Below, in pieces: positions 56,813 to 64,000 of a stretch of 64,000 nt of DNA. Both the position numbers and the translations under genes were made by a program. The stretch lies in assembly GCA_029882975.1 (NCBI GenBank), contig JAOUJW010000013.1:1-64000 (forward strand). Direction: 5' to 3'. This DNA comes from Gammaproteobacteria bacterium. GTDB taxonomy: Bacteria > Pseudomonadota > Gammaproteobacteria > SZUA-152. How positions within the stretch are numbered: position 1 is the first letter of the stretch; each line of letters starts with the position of its first letter. The notes under the pieces were generated by a model. The model saw nothing but the letters and a program-made list of their open reading frames with translations, did not search any database and was not told the origin of the DNA.

Positions 56813-57832
56813 CTAAAACCCAATGGGGTCCACTTTAAACTGTCCCCCGCAATTGGATTTAAATTGACCTTGGCTTTGTTTTAATAAATCTCCCAAGCTA
56901 TCCTCTTTGCGTATTTTGGACGGTAATTGCACATACACATCCACCAAATTACCGTTTTGGCATTTTAATTCTAATCGCTGGTGTGCACCGGCACCATGAG
57001 CACAATCAACTTTTTCTTTGAACTCGGTTTCGCTTACCGTTTTACCGATACGACTGGCGATAAAATAAGCGATGCCGCTGCTATTGAATTCCTGCGTCAA
57101 TTCCACCGCCACGTCGAAATACTCACCCATAGACCAGCCCACCTGACAGGTACCGTGTTTGTACCACTCATGGCGTTGCAAACAAGACCCGGCTGCCGCA
57201 CTGGGCATCACTTGTTCCAGCTCCTTACGAGTTTCTGTAAACAATGACAGGACAGGATAGTCGCAAAAATCACCCGGTTTACCGCGTACCTCACCGCAAA
57301 AACCGTACTTGGTACCGCACGACTTTTTGTTTGGCCACAACCCGTGCAATGTGAAATTTACAGCTTGGTAGGATTTCTTATCGTCTATTCGACATTCCGG
57401 TTTACTTCGATGGCTTTCGCAAAACGCCGGTTGCCAGCTTAAGGCGAGAACATAACTGTCCTCCAGGCCCGGTGTATGGCAAGTCTCTGGAGTTTCCCCA
57501 CCATTATTACCGCCATTTGCACCACCGCCACCAATCTGCACACTCGCTGTTCCGCAATGTTTGGCCACCCAACGTTGCGGCGGACTGGCTCCGTCGTACT
57601 GAATCCGATACCAAGACGGATTGTTGGACCGATTCACTTCAACAACCGCATAGGATTTATTCAGCTGTAACTTTTTATGATCAGGGTTGGTACGTTTGTT
57701 CTTTGACACATAAGCGTCACACGCTTGTGTCGCTTTTAAAGATCCAGATGCAGGCGCGCCGGCCGAGACAAAAGAAATAGAAATAAGATTAAGACATAAA
57801 ACGAGGACAACGAATCTGTAATGCCGAATCAT
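56813..57832 (-). CDS. Secreted ribonuclease T2 with SH3-like N-terminal domain
   Basis: The protein is about 339 residues from the ATG at 57832, which opens a signal peptide (FVVLVLCLNLISISFVSA). An SH3b-like segment of about 75 residues comes next (LQLNKSYAVVEVNRSN, then WYRIQYDGASPPQRWVAK). A Gly-rich linker leads to the RNase T2 domain, with the two active-site blocks FTLHGLWPN (CAS I) and HEWYKHGTC (CAS II). It would cleave RNA in the periplasm or outside, releasing nucleotides for salvage. Multiple Cys fit disulphide bonding. Confidence 0.93.
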   Translation of the reverse strand: MIRHYRFVVLVLCLNLISISFVSAGAPASGSLKATQACDAYVSKNKRTNPDHKKLQLNKSYAVVEVNRSNNPSWYRIQYDGASPPQRWVAKHCGTASVQIGGGGANGGNNGGETPETCHTPGLEDSYVLALSWQPAFCESHRSKPECRIDDKKSYQAVNFTLHGLWPNKKSCGTKYGFCGEVRGKPGDFCDYPVLSLFTETRKELEQVMPSAAAGSCLQRHEWYKHGTCQVGWSMGEYFDVAVELTQEFNSSGIAYFIASRIGKTVSETEFKEKVDCAHGAGAHQRLELKCQNGNLVDVYVQLPSKIRKEDSLGDLLKQSQGQFKSNCGGQFKVDPIGF

Positions 57833-57918
57833 GATCACTGAATCCCTGCAGTTGTGAGTTTTGAAGTGTAACCGAAAATACCTTACCACGACATTGCAAC
57901 TTCAATACACTCTAGACA

Positions 57919-57948
57919 CAAAAAACCCGCTGCTTTAAAACAGCGGGT
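57919..57948 (-). terminator. Intrinsic terminator of the carbonic anhydrase gene
   Basis: On the minus strand a 7-bp stem (CCCGCTG / CAGCGGG) is followed by TTTTTTG. It lies about 140 nt past the end of the carbonic anhydrase gene and just upstream of the RNase gene. Confidence 0.8.
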
Positions 57949-58085
57949 GTGTTACAACAACTGCAGTAACTCAAGTTAGGGTATTACCATTTATCTACTG
58001 CTTTTATATATCGACAATGGGAATCGACTTAAAACTGATTCTACTTTGCCCGACATCAAACGGCTCCGGATTAAAACGGTTTAGC

Positions 58086-58826
58086 TCAGTTCTTGGACAA
58101 TACAAAACGCCCATTGGCAGCCTGTACCGGTCGGGCATTCTCGCCCACAATGGACAAAAACTGCTTGATCTGCTGCTTGGACACCTGCACGGGGTTTTTC
58201 ATCACAAACCAGTTAACCCCTTCACTACACGGTGGCGTGGTTAAGGAACCTTTGAAATGATAGAAAGATTTGTTAGCCGGTAATAAGTGCTTAGGGTTTA
58301 GGCTGGCTTTCAGCATTTTCCTATCTTGGTGCTGTGGCATATCACCCCAGAATTTGTCCAATTGTTTGTTGTTGCTACCGGCTTTTAAAAACACACCCAC
58401 CACGGCCAGCTCACCCGCCTTATTCTTGTGAACTAAATGCATCTCCATGTCATAGGGTTTGTTCCCCACCGTATTTTCACTGGGGCTGTGAAAATGAAAC
58501 TGCAGCAAATCGTATTGCTCCGTACCCACTTTAATGGAGCTGGCAGCGTTGTTGTTCACCTGAATAGTATGACCATTGTTAAGCACCTCAACCAGGGATG
58601 GCTGGTAATTAAACTTAATACTGGACAACTTAGCCGACAAGGCATGATTGATATCAATAGGAGACTGACGTTTACCGGAACTGCACTCAGCATACTCCGC
58701 TTTCATCGAACCCCAATTATCCGGGCCACCGGAACCACCATAGCCCCAATGATCATGACCGGAACCGGCCAAAGCAACGCTGGAAAAACAAACAGGGGCA
58801 ATTAAAAAAAGTTTCATCAATTTCAT
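58086..58826 (-). CDS. Periplasmic alpha-carbonic anhydrase
   Basis: The 246-residue protein has a signal peptide (LIAPVCFSSVALAG). Conserved alpha-CA features are QSPIDINHAL, the zinc ligands in QFHFHSPSEN and MEMHLVH, and the FKGSLTTPPCSEGVNW motif. It interconverts CO2 and bicarbonate in the periplasm. Beside a RuBisCO-based autotroph this could aid inorganic carbon supply. The ribosome binding site is AAGGAC. Confidence 0.96.
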   Translation of the reverse strand: MKLMKLFLIAPVCFSSVALAGSGHDHWGYGGSGGPDNWGSMKAEYAECSSGKRQSPIDINHALSAKLSSIKFNYQPSLVEVLNNGHTIQVNNNAASSIKVGTEQYDLLQFHFHSPSENTVGNKPYDMEMHLVHKNKAGELAVVGVFLKAGSNNKQLDKFWGDMPQHQDRKMLKASLNPKHLLPANKSFYHFKGSLTTPPCSEGVNWFVMKNPVQVSKQQIKQFLSIVGENARPVQAANGRFVLSKN

Positions 58827-59340
58827 TTTTTTCGTCCTTAAATAAAATTAGCTTATCCATCGATGTCTGCCCATATCTTTTTGCTCATACTTTTTGCCTG
58901 CAATATAAGCCACTCGCTTGAAAGCCACTCGCTTGAAAACCACTCACCAAACATAGATCGATAAAATACAGATATATAGCCATTAGGTCAACTAATGAGA
59001 GTTAGTCTAAAATTTAGACAAACAACAGCCCCTGGACTCAAAACAAAGTTTTGAATTGCTTTTGCCATGGATGGCATTATGCCTCTAAGGCCACGGATGA
59101 CCGAGCGAGGCCCCCATACTGGATACAACTGCTTAATTATTAGTCAGTTATGATTACAACGGAAGAACCACAGTGAAAACTACAAATACGGACGAGCTCA
59201 AATCCCTTGAAGCAGGCAAGAAAAACCAACCCTGGTCCCACTCAATCCGCATCCGGAATTTTTATGCTTTGGCCTTGAAAAATCAACCAGTTTTTGTCAA
59301 AATGCCCAACCTTTTCGCGCTGCACCCAAGTTAGCGGGTA
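58827..59340. other. Long intergenic region between carbonic anhydrase and the tRNA
   Basis: About 510 nt without a confident gene. It should contain the promoter of the minus-strand carbonic anhydrase gene. A near-repeat (GCCACTCGCTTGAAA) lies at about 58910-58940. A 53-codon plus-strand ORF at 59173-59334 with a GTG start is weak and was not called. Confidence 0.4.
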
Positions 59341-59382
59341 GCAGACACAGTTTTACGATCAATGCGCCCGTAGCTCAGTTGG
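59341..59382 (+). repeat. Upstream copy of a 42-bp direct repeat holding the 5' end of tRNA-Arg
   Basis: This 42-bp sequence is identical to 59579-59620. It contains 23 nt of upstream flank and the first 19 nt of the tRNA-Arg gene (GCGCCCGTAGCTCAGTTGG). After position 59382 it diverges from the tRNA, so this copy is not a functional tRNA. Confidence 0.95.
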
Positions 59383-59578
59383 GCGAGGCGGATACAGAAA
59401 AAGATCCAGTGAATCTTTTTCCCGCCGAGCGCCGCGTCAGGGACGAAGTGGCTGGGTGAGCCGAGTGTTTTGTGCGAAGCATGCTTCGCACGAGGCGAAC
59501 GGGAGGGCAGGACGCCCGACCTGGTGTAACTTTAATGACCGAAAGTTGCGCCAGGGATGGCTAATCCATTTAGGAAAG
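59383..59578. repeat. Structured spacer element between the tRNA-Arg repeats
   Basis: The 196-nt spacer contains a hairpin with an 8-bp core (AAAAAGAT/ATCTTTTT, 59398-59420) extended by GGCGG/CCGCC. It also has a perfect 20-bp palindrome GTGCGAAGCATGCTTCGCAC (59472-59491) and a GGGAGGGCAGGACGCCC stretch. It resembles intergenic repetitive (REP/BIME-like) elements rather than coding DNA. Confidence 0.55.
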
Positions 59579-59620
59579 GCAGACACAGTTTTACGATCAA
59601 TGCGCCCGTAGCTCAGTTGG
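59579..59620 (+). repeat. Downstream copy of the 42-bp repeat (start of intact tRNA-Arg)
   Basis: Identical to 59341-59382; here it continues into the complete tRNA gene. Confidence 0.95.
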
Positions 59621-59678
59621 ATAGAGTACCTGGCTACGAACTAGGGGGTCGGGAGTTCGAATCTCTCCGGGCGCGCCA
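59602..59678 (+). tRNA. tRNA-Arg (anticodon ACG)
   Basis: A full cloverleaf can be folded. The acceptor stem is GCGCCCG/CGGGCGC with discriminator G and encoded CCA. The D-stem is GCTC/GAGT, the anticodon stem CCTGG/CTAGG, with loop CTACGAA giving anticodon ACG. The T-arm is GGGAG-TTCGAAT-CTCTC with one G-T pair. ACG (ICG after deamination) reads CGU, CGC and CGA. Confidence 0.96.
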
Positions 59679-59683
59679 TAAAT

Positions 59684-59720
59684 AAAAAAAGGAGATCCGC
59701 TGTTGGGATCTCCTTTTTTT
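59684..59720 (+). terminator. Intrinsic terminator of tRNA-Arg
   Basis: A strong hairpin (AAAAAAAGGAGATC / GATCTCCTTTTTTT, 9-nt loop) starts 6 nt after the tRNA 3' end. It could work for both strands, including the gene ending at 59753. Confidence 0.93.
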
Positions 59721-59752
59721 ATTTAAGGCGTACTCAAAGCCCCCAAAACAAT

Positions 59753-60169
59753 CTATCTCGCGCTTGCAACATCACTAAAATCCAGAGCTGCAACAATTTT
59801 ATTGAGAAGCTCCTGCTCGCCTCCCCCTTGTTGAGCCAGCAGTGCATTTTCGGCACTGGCATCACGCTGGGAAAGCGCTATACGCTCAATATAGTTCCGG
59901 TTGCACTCCGCTACCTTGGCTTTTAGTTGGTTCAATAAAGCAGCTATTTCGCTCGGCGTCCTTACCCAGGCTTCAATAAAAAGACCTTCTTTTTGGTTGA
60001 TTCTGGGCGCGTTGGCTTGTTTTGATAACAGGGCATTCAGGTCTTTACACCAATCCACCGGCCCCTGGTGTGACAATTTAAAGAAAATATCTATATACGG
60101 TTCTTTTCTGATAACCGGTGGCCGTTTTTCATCAATGCCCGTAATTCTGAGATCGCTGATACCTTTCAT
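59753..60169 (-). CDS. Hypothetical protein
   Basis: This 138-residue protein has a strong start (AAAGGAG upstream of ATG). The N-terminal half is mixed alpha/beta (YIDIFFKLSHQGPVDWCKDL) and the C-terminal half is helical and Ala/Gln-rich (IAALLNQLKAKVAECNRNYI). It has no signal peptide. I do not recognise the family. It stands alone, ending at the tRNA terminator. Confidence 0.65.
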   Translation of the reverse strand: MKGISDLRITGIDEKRPPVIRKEPYIDIFFKLSHQGPVDWCKDLNALLSKQANAPRINQKEGLFIEAWVRTPSEIAALLNQLKAKVAECNRNYIERIALSQRDASAENALLAQQGGGEQELLNKIVAALDFSDVASAR

Positions 60170-60675
60170 GTTTTACTCCTTTGCGAATTTGGACAACACA
60201 GATGTAAATCAATCGGTATCGGCATGTAATGCGCAGTTAGTTAGAATAGCTTAGTCGGATGAATATATCAGACTAAAGGCTGTGAGTAGACAAATACCTG
60301 TTAGGTTAGCGGCCAACATCTGACAAATCTGTATCTTCTATATTAGTGGTTCAACAAATACTGATTGTATAGATAAAATGCAAATCCGGATTGGCAGCCC
60401 GGCGTCAGCCCAGTGTGTCGCGAATCCAAAATTAGAAACAGAGATTACACGTTTCACCCTGCAGGTATACTGATATTTGTTATTATATTCAGTCAGTTAC
60501 TTATACCCATCGCCACTAAGTCACTACACACTCGCCAACGTGGTGTCATCATTGTATTATTGTATTAATCGACGACGTGCCGATGGAGTTTTTTTACCCA
60601 GGGAACAAAAGTATGCGCTAAACATGGCAGGGGACCTTCAGCGCAGGGAAAGTCACTTATCGTACCGGGGGAAGT
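60170..60675. other. Intergenic region with no recognised content
   Basis: About 500 nt between two divergently transcribed genes, AT-rich near 60340-60370 and 60470-60490. It must contain promoters in both directions, but I see no clear consensus, repeat or hairpin. Small ORFs here lack ribosome binding sites. Confidence 0.4.
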
Positions 60676-62103
60676 ATGAAGCGAATAATAATAGCAATAG
60701 CAGTCATTTTCACGTCACAGGCTGCGTGGTCCGCTCCTTATAAAAGTATGTTCGGGTTCGAATATGATTTACCCTCCGGCTGGTCGGTATTGAAATCCGA
60801 TGCGGCTAAGAACGAACTGTTACGGGACTTGGGCTCGAATGATTTATATCAAGGCAAGGGTTTTGGCGATCTGCTGGAAAAGATTCAGGCAGGAGAAGTT
60901 GAGTATTTACTCAGCGACAAAATAAACCGTTCGAATTTTAAAAATAATATGCGCATCCAACTGGTGAAAAGTTCTAATCAAACCAATCTCACCGACGAGA
61001 GCTATTCCTGTGCTGAAAAATCAAAAGAACTTAAAGACCTTTACTTCCGCCAAATTCGGATGAAAGGATGCCACGTTAAAAAAAGTAATGGCGTTGCTTA
61101 TCTGGAATATTCTTTTTCCCGACCCCACTTAAAAATTGAAGCCGTACAGAGTGAAATACCCATCGGTCCCGGAATGAAATTAGTACTTATGGGAACCAGC
61201 GACACAAAAGTGGTGAAAAGTCTGGTGCGACATCACAGCTACATGTTGGATGTGGTCATCGAACACTACAAAGATGCTAAAAACGTCCCCGTTAATGCCA
61301 ACAAAGCCATCACGGAATCGAAGCCCGTGGAAACCGTATCGACTCCGGTTATCAGTGAAGCCAAACTTGACGATAGTTTTTCATCCTCAGGTTTCGACAG
61401 TACTGAACCAAAAGAAGATTTGTCAGCTACGAAAAATTCGACCGGTTTTGACAATACCAAAGCACTATTTAGAGCACGTTCCATGTTCAATAAATCCGAT
61501 GAAAAGGACAGCTATAGGGAAAATGACAAGGATGACTATAGGGAAACAATAAAGGAAGAGGAAAAAGTACAAAAAAGCTTTGATGATCAAAATCGTTTAC
61601 AAGCTATTGACCTCTCTCAATCGGCTGAAGAAATGGAAAAAATGGCAGAAGCCTATTTCACCGGCAAAGGCGTGACGAAAGACATTGACAGATCTATTTC
61701 TTTATTTGATAAAGCCGCTAACTTAGGGCTGGCGTCTGCGCAAAACCGGTATGCCTCTATCCTTTACCAGGGACTGGGCATTAAAAAGAATCCAAATGAA
61801 GCAAAAAAATGGTTTTTGGAAGCAGCCAAACAAGGTCACAAACAAGCGGGTAACAACATTGTCGCCATTTACAATGCAGAAGCACGTTCCGGAAACGAAA
61901 GCTCACGACATGCTTTGGCGTTAATGTATATTAACGGCGACGGTGTGGAAAAAGACCCGTATAGAGGTGTATCACTGCTGGAGAAAGCAGCCAAACACGG
62001 ACATGACCCCTCCCGAGCGGAGTTGGAGAAGATCTATTCGGAAGGCTTACATGGAATAACTAAAAATCCGGATATGGCGCTTAAGTGGTCGGCCAGTAAA
62101 TAA
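60676..62103 (+). CDS. Exported Sel1-repeat protein
   Basis: The 475-residue protein has a signal peptide (IIIAIAVIFTSQAAWSA). Residues about 25-200 form a domain of unknown type beginning YKSMFGFEYDLPSGW. A charged linker with DSYREND/DDYRETI repeats spans about 210-310. The C-terminal 150 residues contain four Sel1-like repeats (MAEAYFTGKGVTKDIDRSIS, ASILYQGLGIKKNPNEAKKW, ALMYINGDGVEKDPYRGVSL, then the final one). Sel1 proteins are periplasmic scaffolds. GGGGGAAG precedes the ATG. Confidence 0.8.
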   Translation: MKRIIIAIAVIFTSQAAWSAPYKSMFGFEYDLPSGWSVLKSDAAKNELLRDLGSNDLYQGKGFGDLLEKIQAGEVEYLLSDKINRSNFKNNMRIQLVKSSNQTNLTDESYSCAEKSKELKDLYFRQIRMKGCHVKKSNGVAYLEYSFSRPHLKIEAVQSEIPIGPGMKLVLMGTSDTKVVKSLVRHHSYMLDVVIEHYKDAKNVPVNANKAITESKPVETVSTPVISEAKLDDSFSSSGFDSTEPKEDLSATKNSTGFDNTKALFRARSMFNKSDEKDSYRENDKDDYRETIKEEEKVQKSFDDQNRLQAIDLSQSAEEMEKMAEAYFTGKGVTKDIDRSISLFDKAANLGLASAQNRYASILYQGLGIKKNPNEAKKWFLEAAKQGHKQAGNNIVAIYNAEARSGNESSRHALALMYINGDGVEKDPYRGVSLLEKAAKHGHDPSRAELEKIYSEGLHGITKNPDMALKWSASK

Positions 62104-62304
62104 GTGTTTCGAGTACGGTGCGCCGATAGCAACACAGCAACCTCGCCTTTGGCAGGTGGTAATACGAAACAACCCAACAGCCCCCATCTTTCGCGCATAG
62201 GCACAACAGCCTGCCGACCCTGCAATTATGCACGAATTCAACAATGATGATTCGATTGTGGGGTATGGGGGTTTCCCCAGAAGCTGACCTCAGCAACAGG
62301 GACA

Positions 62305-62772
62305 TTACAATTCTGACTGGCGTTTGCGAATTTCTTCCGGCCAATGGCTTTTAATATAGTTCAATACGGTTCGAATCTCTTCATCTGTTAATATATTCTC
62401 GTACGCCGGCATATCGCTTTGATAAGCTTGCGGGGCGTTGGGTGGTACCATACCGAATTTCACCAAATCAAACAGCAACTGATCCGAGTGGTGCCAGGTA
62501 TGCCCGGTCTCATCGTGGGGCGGTGCCGGCAGCCTTCCATTTTTATTTCGTGTTTTCCAGTTTGGCTGGCCTTCGAGCTTGTCACCATGACAGAAAGCAC
62601 AGTGCGTCAAATACAGCAATTCGCCGTGCTTGGCGTATCTGTATTTATCCAAAAAGAAATAGACGCCCCCCAAAACGACCAATAGGAAAAAAATCAGTCC
62701 GGTGAGTTTTGTGGATGTGATTTTTGACTTCGAAATACGCACACGATTAACCAAGTTCAGATCTAATCCCAC
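62305..62772 (-). CDS. Membrane-anchored class I cytochrome c
   Basis: The 155-residue protein has one N-terminal transmembrane anchor (LTGLIFFLLVVLGGVYFFL) and one haem site (THCAFCHGDKL); a probable axial Met lies in QSDMPAYENIL. The segment DETGHTWHHSDQLLFDLVKF is common in small cytochromes c attached to metal or respiratory operons. It would pass electrons in the periplasm. The start is a GTG overlapping the stop of the exported hypothetical protein, so the two genes are coupled. Confidence 0.85.
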   Translation of the reverse strand: MGLDLNLVNRVRISKSKITSTKLTGLIFFLLVVLGGVYFFLDKYRYAKHGELLYLTHCAFCHGDKLEGQPNWKTRNKNGRLPAPPHDETGHTWHHSDQLLFDLVKFGMVPPNAPQAYQSDMPAYENILTDEEIRTVLNYIKSHWPEEIRKRQSEL

Positions 62773-63530
62773 ACAAACTTTCTAAATAACTCTTTGATGG
62801 TTTCCCGGCTTATGGACCCTACATCGGGAGGATTAGCCTGCACCACGGCGTTGGCCCATGTTGTCGAATTTACCTGACTCCACTCGAGATCATTTTCCCC
62901 GGCATAGGTATACAAAAATAATACCTTACCTTTGATATAAACGAAAACAGCTGTTACGGTTGTAACAAACGTTTCAGGATTTCCCTTTTCGTCTGTCATT
63001 TCATACTTTACGTACGCGGTATAAGCGAGTAATTGATCCGTTTCCATAAACACAGGTTGGGGTACTACTTGGGACACGGTCAAAGCCAAATCCATGTCAT
63101 ATTGCTTGCTAACATCGTTGCTGATCTTATCCATCATTTGATCAATTTTGGCTTTGGCGTTTTCCATAATTTTTTCATTTTGTTGCTTAACCCCTTCTTT
63201 GAACCGGGAAAATTCTTTTTTGGTAAAGAACGATTTTACCAAAGCTTTCTGAGTTTGTACGGCAAACCTTTTATCGAGATCGGGGATTTGATTTTTCAGT
63301 GCCACGGACGCAGCATCTTTGGAAATAAAGACTTGGTATTCCACATTCATAGGAGCTACAAAATTCTTTTGGAACTCCACTAACGCTGACATTTCCGGCG
63401 TTACTGCCACAAATTCCGGAGGATTGGGAATTTGGATCGCGGTTTCTCCGATAGAGATTTCCACCGCTGTAACCACAGTAGCCAACAACAAACTGCCGAT
63501 CGCCAAACACCATGATAAGAGCTTATTCAC
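62763..63530 (-). CDS. Exported hypothetical protein
   Basis: The 255-residue protein has a signal peptide (LLSWCLAIGSLLLATVVTA). The mature chain has a beta-rich N-terminus, a long helical segment (about 95-150, FKEGVKQQNEKIMENAKAK), then beta strands with VTAVFVYIKGKVLFLYTYAG. I do not recognise the family. It overlaps the cytochrome c start and may act in the same envelope process. Confidence 0.7.
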   Translation of the reverse strand: MNKLLSWCLAIGSLLLATVVTAVEISIGETAIQIPNPPEFVAVTPEMSALVEFQKNFVAPMNVEYQVFISKDAASVALKNQIPDLDKRFAVQTQKALVKSFFTKKEFSRFKEGVKQQNEKIMENAKAKIDQMMDKISNDVSKQYDMDLALTVSQVVPQPVFMETDQLLAYTAYVKYEMTDEKGNPETFVTTVTAVFVYIKGKVLFLYTYAGENDLEWSQVNSTTWANAVVQANPPDVGSISRETIKELFRKFVWD

Positions 63531-63573
63531 CCGGGAAACCTCTGCTTAAGTCTGTCGATGGTATCTATGGGAA

Positions 63574-64000
63574 CTAAATAGGCTTTAACCCAGCGCCCTC
63601 TTCCTCCACACTCATTTGGTTAATTAGCGCATCCAGTCCCAGTTGTAAATGCTTCAACTCACCGTCGGTCATTCGCTTTAACGCATCCAGAACGGCTCCC
63701 TGCGCCGGTCTTGGGGCTTGAGACAACAACTCGGATCCTTTAGGGGTTAGAAAAAGTTGTACGACGCGCTGGTCCGGTCCACTTCGATCTCTCCTGATCA
63801 ACTTTCTATGTTCCAGTTTGTCCAACATGTTACTGGCAGTAGATTGGTGAATGGAAAGGGCTTTGGATAAATCCGATACTTTTTGACCGGGGGCCGCAAA
63901 TAACTCCCACATGGCCCACAATTGCACACCGGTAACACCGCATTGCTTCTCTATCCAACGGGAATGGGCTTGGGTGGTTCGAACGACCACACGGAAGTCC
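63574..64000 (-). CDS. MarR-family regulator (partial, runs off right edge)
   Basis: The visible 138 residues cover the MarR winged helix: VTGVQLWAMWELFAAPGQKV, DLSKALSIHQSTASNMLDKL (recognition helix), and the wing RRDRSGPDQRVVQLFLT. The reading frame stays open past the internal GTG at 63990 to the window end, and the sequence there (FRVVVRTT) matches the usual first helix of the family. The true start therefore lies outside. MarR dimers repress nearby genes in response to small ligands. Its target could be the exported protein-cytochrome pair 43 nt downstream. Confidence 0.85.
   Translation of the reverse strand, partial: DFRVVVRTTQAHSRWIEKQCGVTGVQLWAMWELFAAPGQKVSDLSKALSIHQSTASNMLDKLEHRKLIRRDRSGPDQRVVQLFLTPKGSELLSQAPRPAQGAVLDALKRMTDGELKHLQLGLDALINQMSVEEEGAGLKPI

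Noticed and set aside
59173-59334. A 53-codon plus-strand ORF upstream of the tRNA
   Set aside because: It has a GTG start, only a weak ribosome binding site, and no recognisable features. It may be a gene remnant, but I cannot support it.
59341-59620. Phage or integrative-element attachment site at the tRNA
   Set aside because: The duplicated part is the 5' end of the tRNA and its flank, whereas integrases usually duplicate the 3' end or anticodon arm. No integrase is nearby.
60477-60743. An 88-codon plus-strand ORF upstream of the Sel1 gene
   Set aside because: It overlaps the start of the Sel1-repeat gene in another frame and has no ribosome binding site or protein-like features.

Overview
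The window looks like part of a chromosome of a free-living, autotrophic Gammaproteobacterium. By eye the G+C content is in the mid-forties. The evidence is gammaproteobacterial-type flagellar proteins, lipoprotein and signal-peptide architecture, outer-membrane barrels, and a red-type (form IC-like) RuBisCO operon with its activase CbbX and a divergent CbbR. There are no phage genes, no intact insertion sequence and no CRISPR array. The species cannot be named from sequence alone.

Region 1 (1-2195): the start of a gene that leaves the left edge, then a one-span membrane protein with two tandem NTF2/SnoaL-like repeats outside the membrane. Region 2 (2302-24230, all minus strand): a nearly gapless flagellar-type locus. 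In transcription order it reads fliQ, fliR, flhB, flhA, flgF, flgG, flgA, flgH, flgI, flgB, flgC, fliE, fliF, a short protein in the fliG slot, fliH, fliI, fliJ, a protein in the fliK slot, flgD, flgE, a FliM/SctQ-like protein, fliN, fliO, fliP, fliA and two TPR proteins. It encodes an export gate, ATPase, MS ring, rod, P and L rings, hook cap and hook. It has no flagellin, filament cap, hook-filament junction, stator, FliL, FlgJ, FlgM/FlgN or chemotaxis gene. The switch is reduced: there is no FliG motor domain and no CheY-binding motif on the FliM-like protein. This is the most interesting system in the window, a candidate filament-less and possibly non-rotating flagellar secretion organelle. 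Region 3 (24231-26237): divergent genes for a TPR protein related to those at the far end of the locus, a small unknown protein and an outer-membrane barrel.

Region 4 (26452-34381) is mixed accessory content: a polysaccharide deacetylase lipoprotein, an ankyrin/Kelch-like protein, a truncated haemoglobin, a PcfJ-like protein behind a leader-peptide and terminator arrangement, small exported proteins, and two tandem spondin-domain proteins. Region 5 (34522-37491) is a translationally coupled trio: Rieske oxygenase, alpha/beta hydrolase and fatty-acid desaturase. Region 6 (37676-43791) is a four-gene overlapping operon of a MoxR AAA+ ATPase, a small protein, a vWA-like/beta-propeller protein and a large helical/beta-propeller protein. 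It matches the architecture of MoxR-vWA-beta-propeller ternary systems, which are predicted conflict systems.

Region 7 (44088-48558) is the Calvin-cycle block cbbL-cbbS-cbbX with divergent cbbR and one hypothetical gene. Region 8 (48665-58826) holds a Cys-rich small protein, a GH46-like protein with a peptidoglycan-binding domain, an amidohydrolase-S41 protease fusion, a beta-propeller protein with a histone-H1-like Lys/Ala tail, a small membrane protein, a secreted RNase T2 and an alpha-carbonic anhydrase. Region 9 (58827-64000) holds a tRNA-Arg(ACG) with a nearby disrupted partial copy, a hypothetical protein, a Sel1-repeat protein, a membrane-anchored cytochrome c, an exported hypothetical protein and a MarR regulator cut by the right edge.
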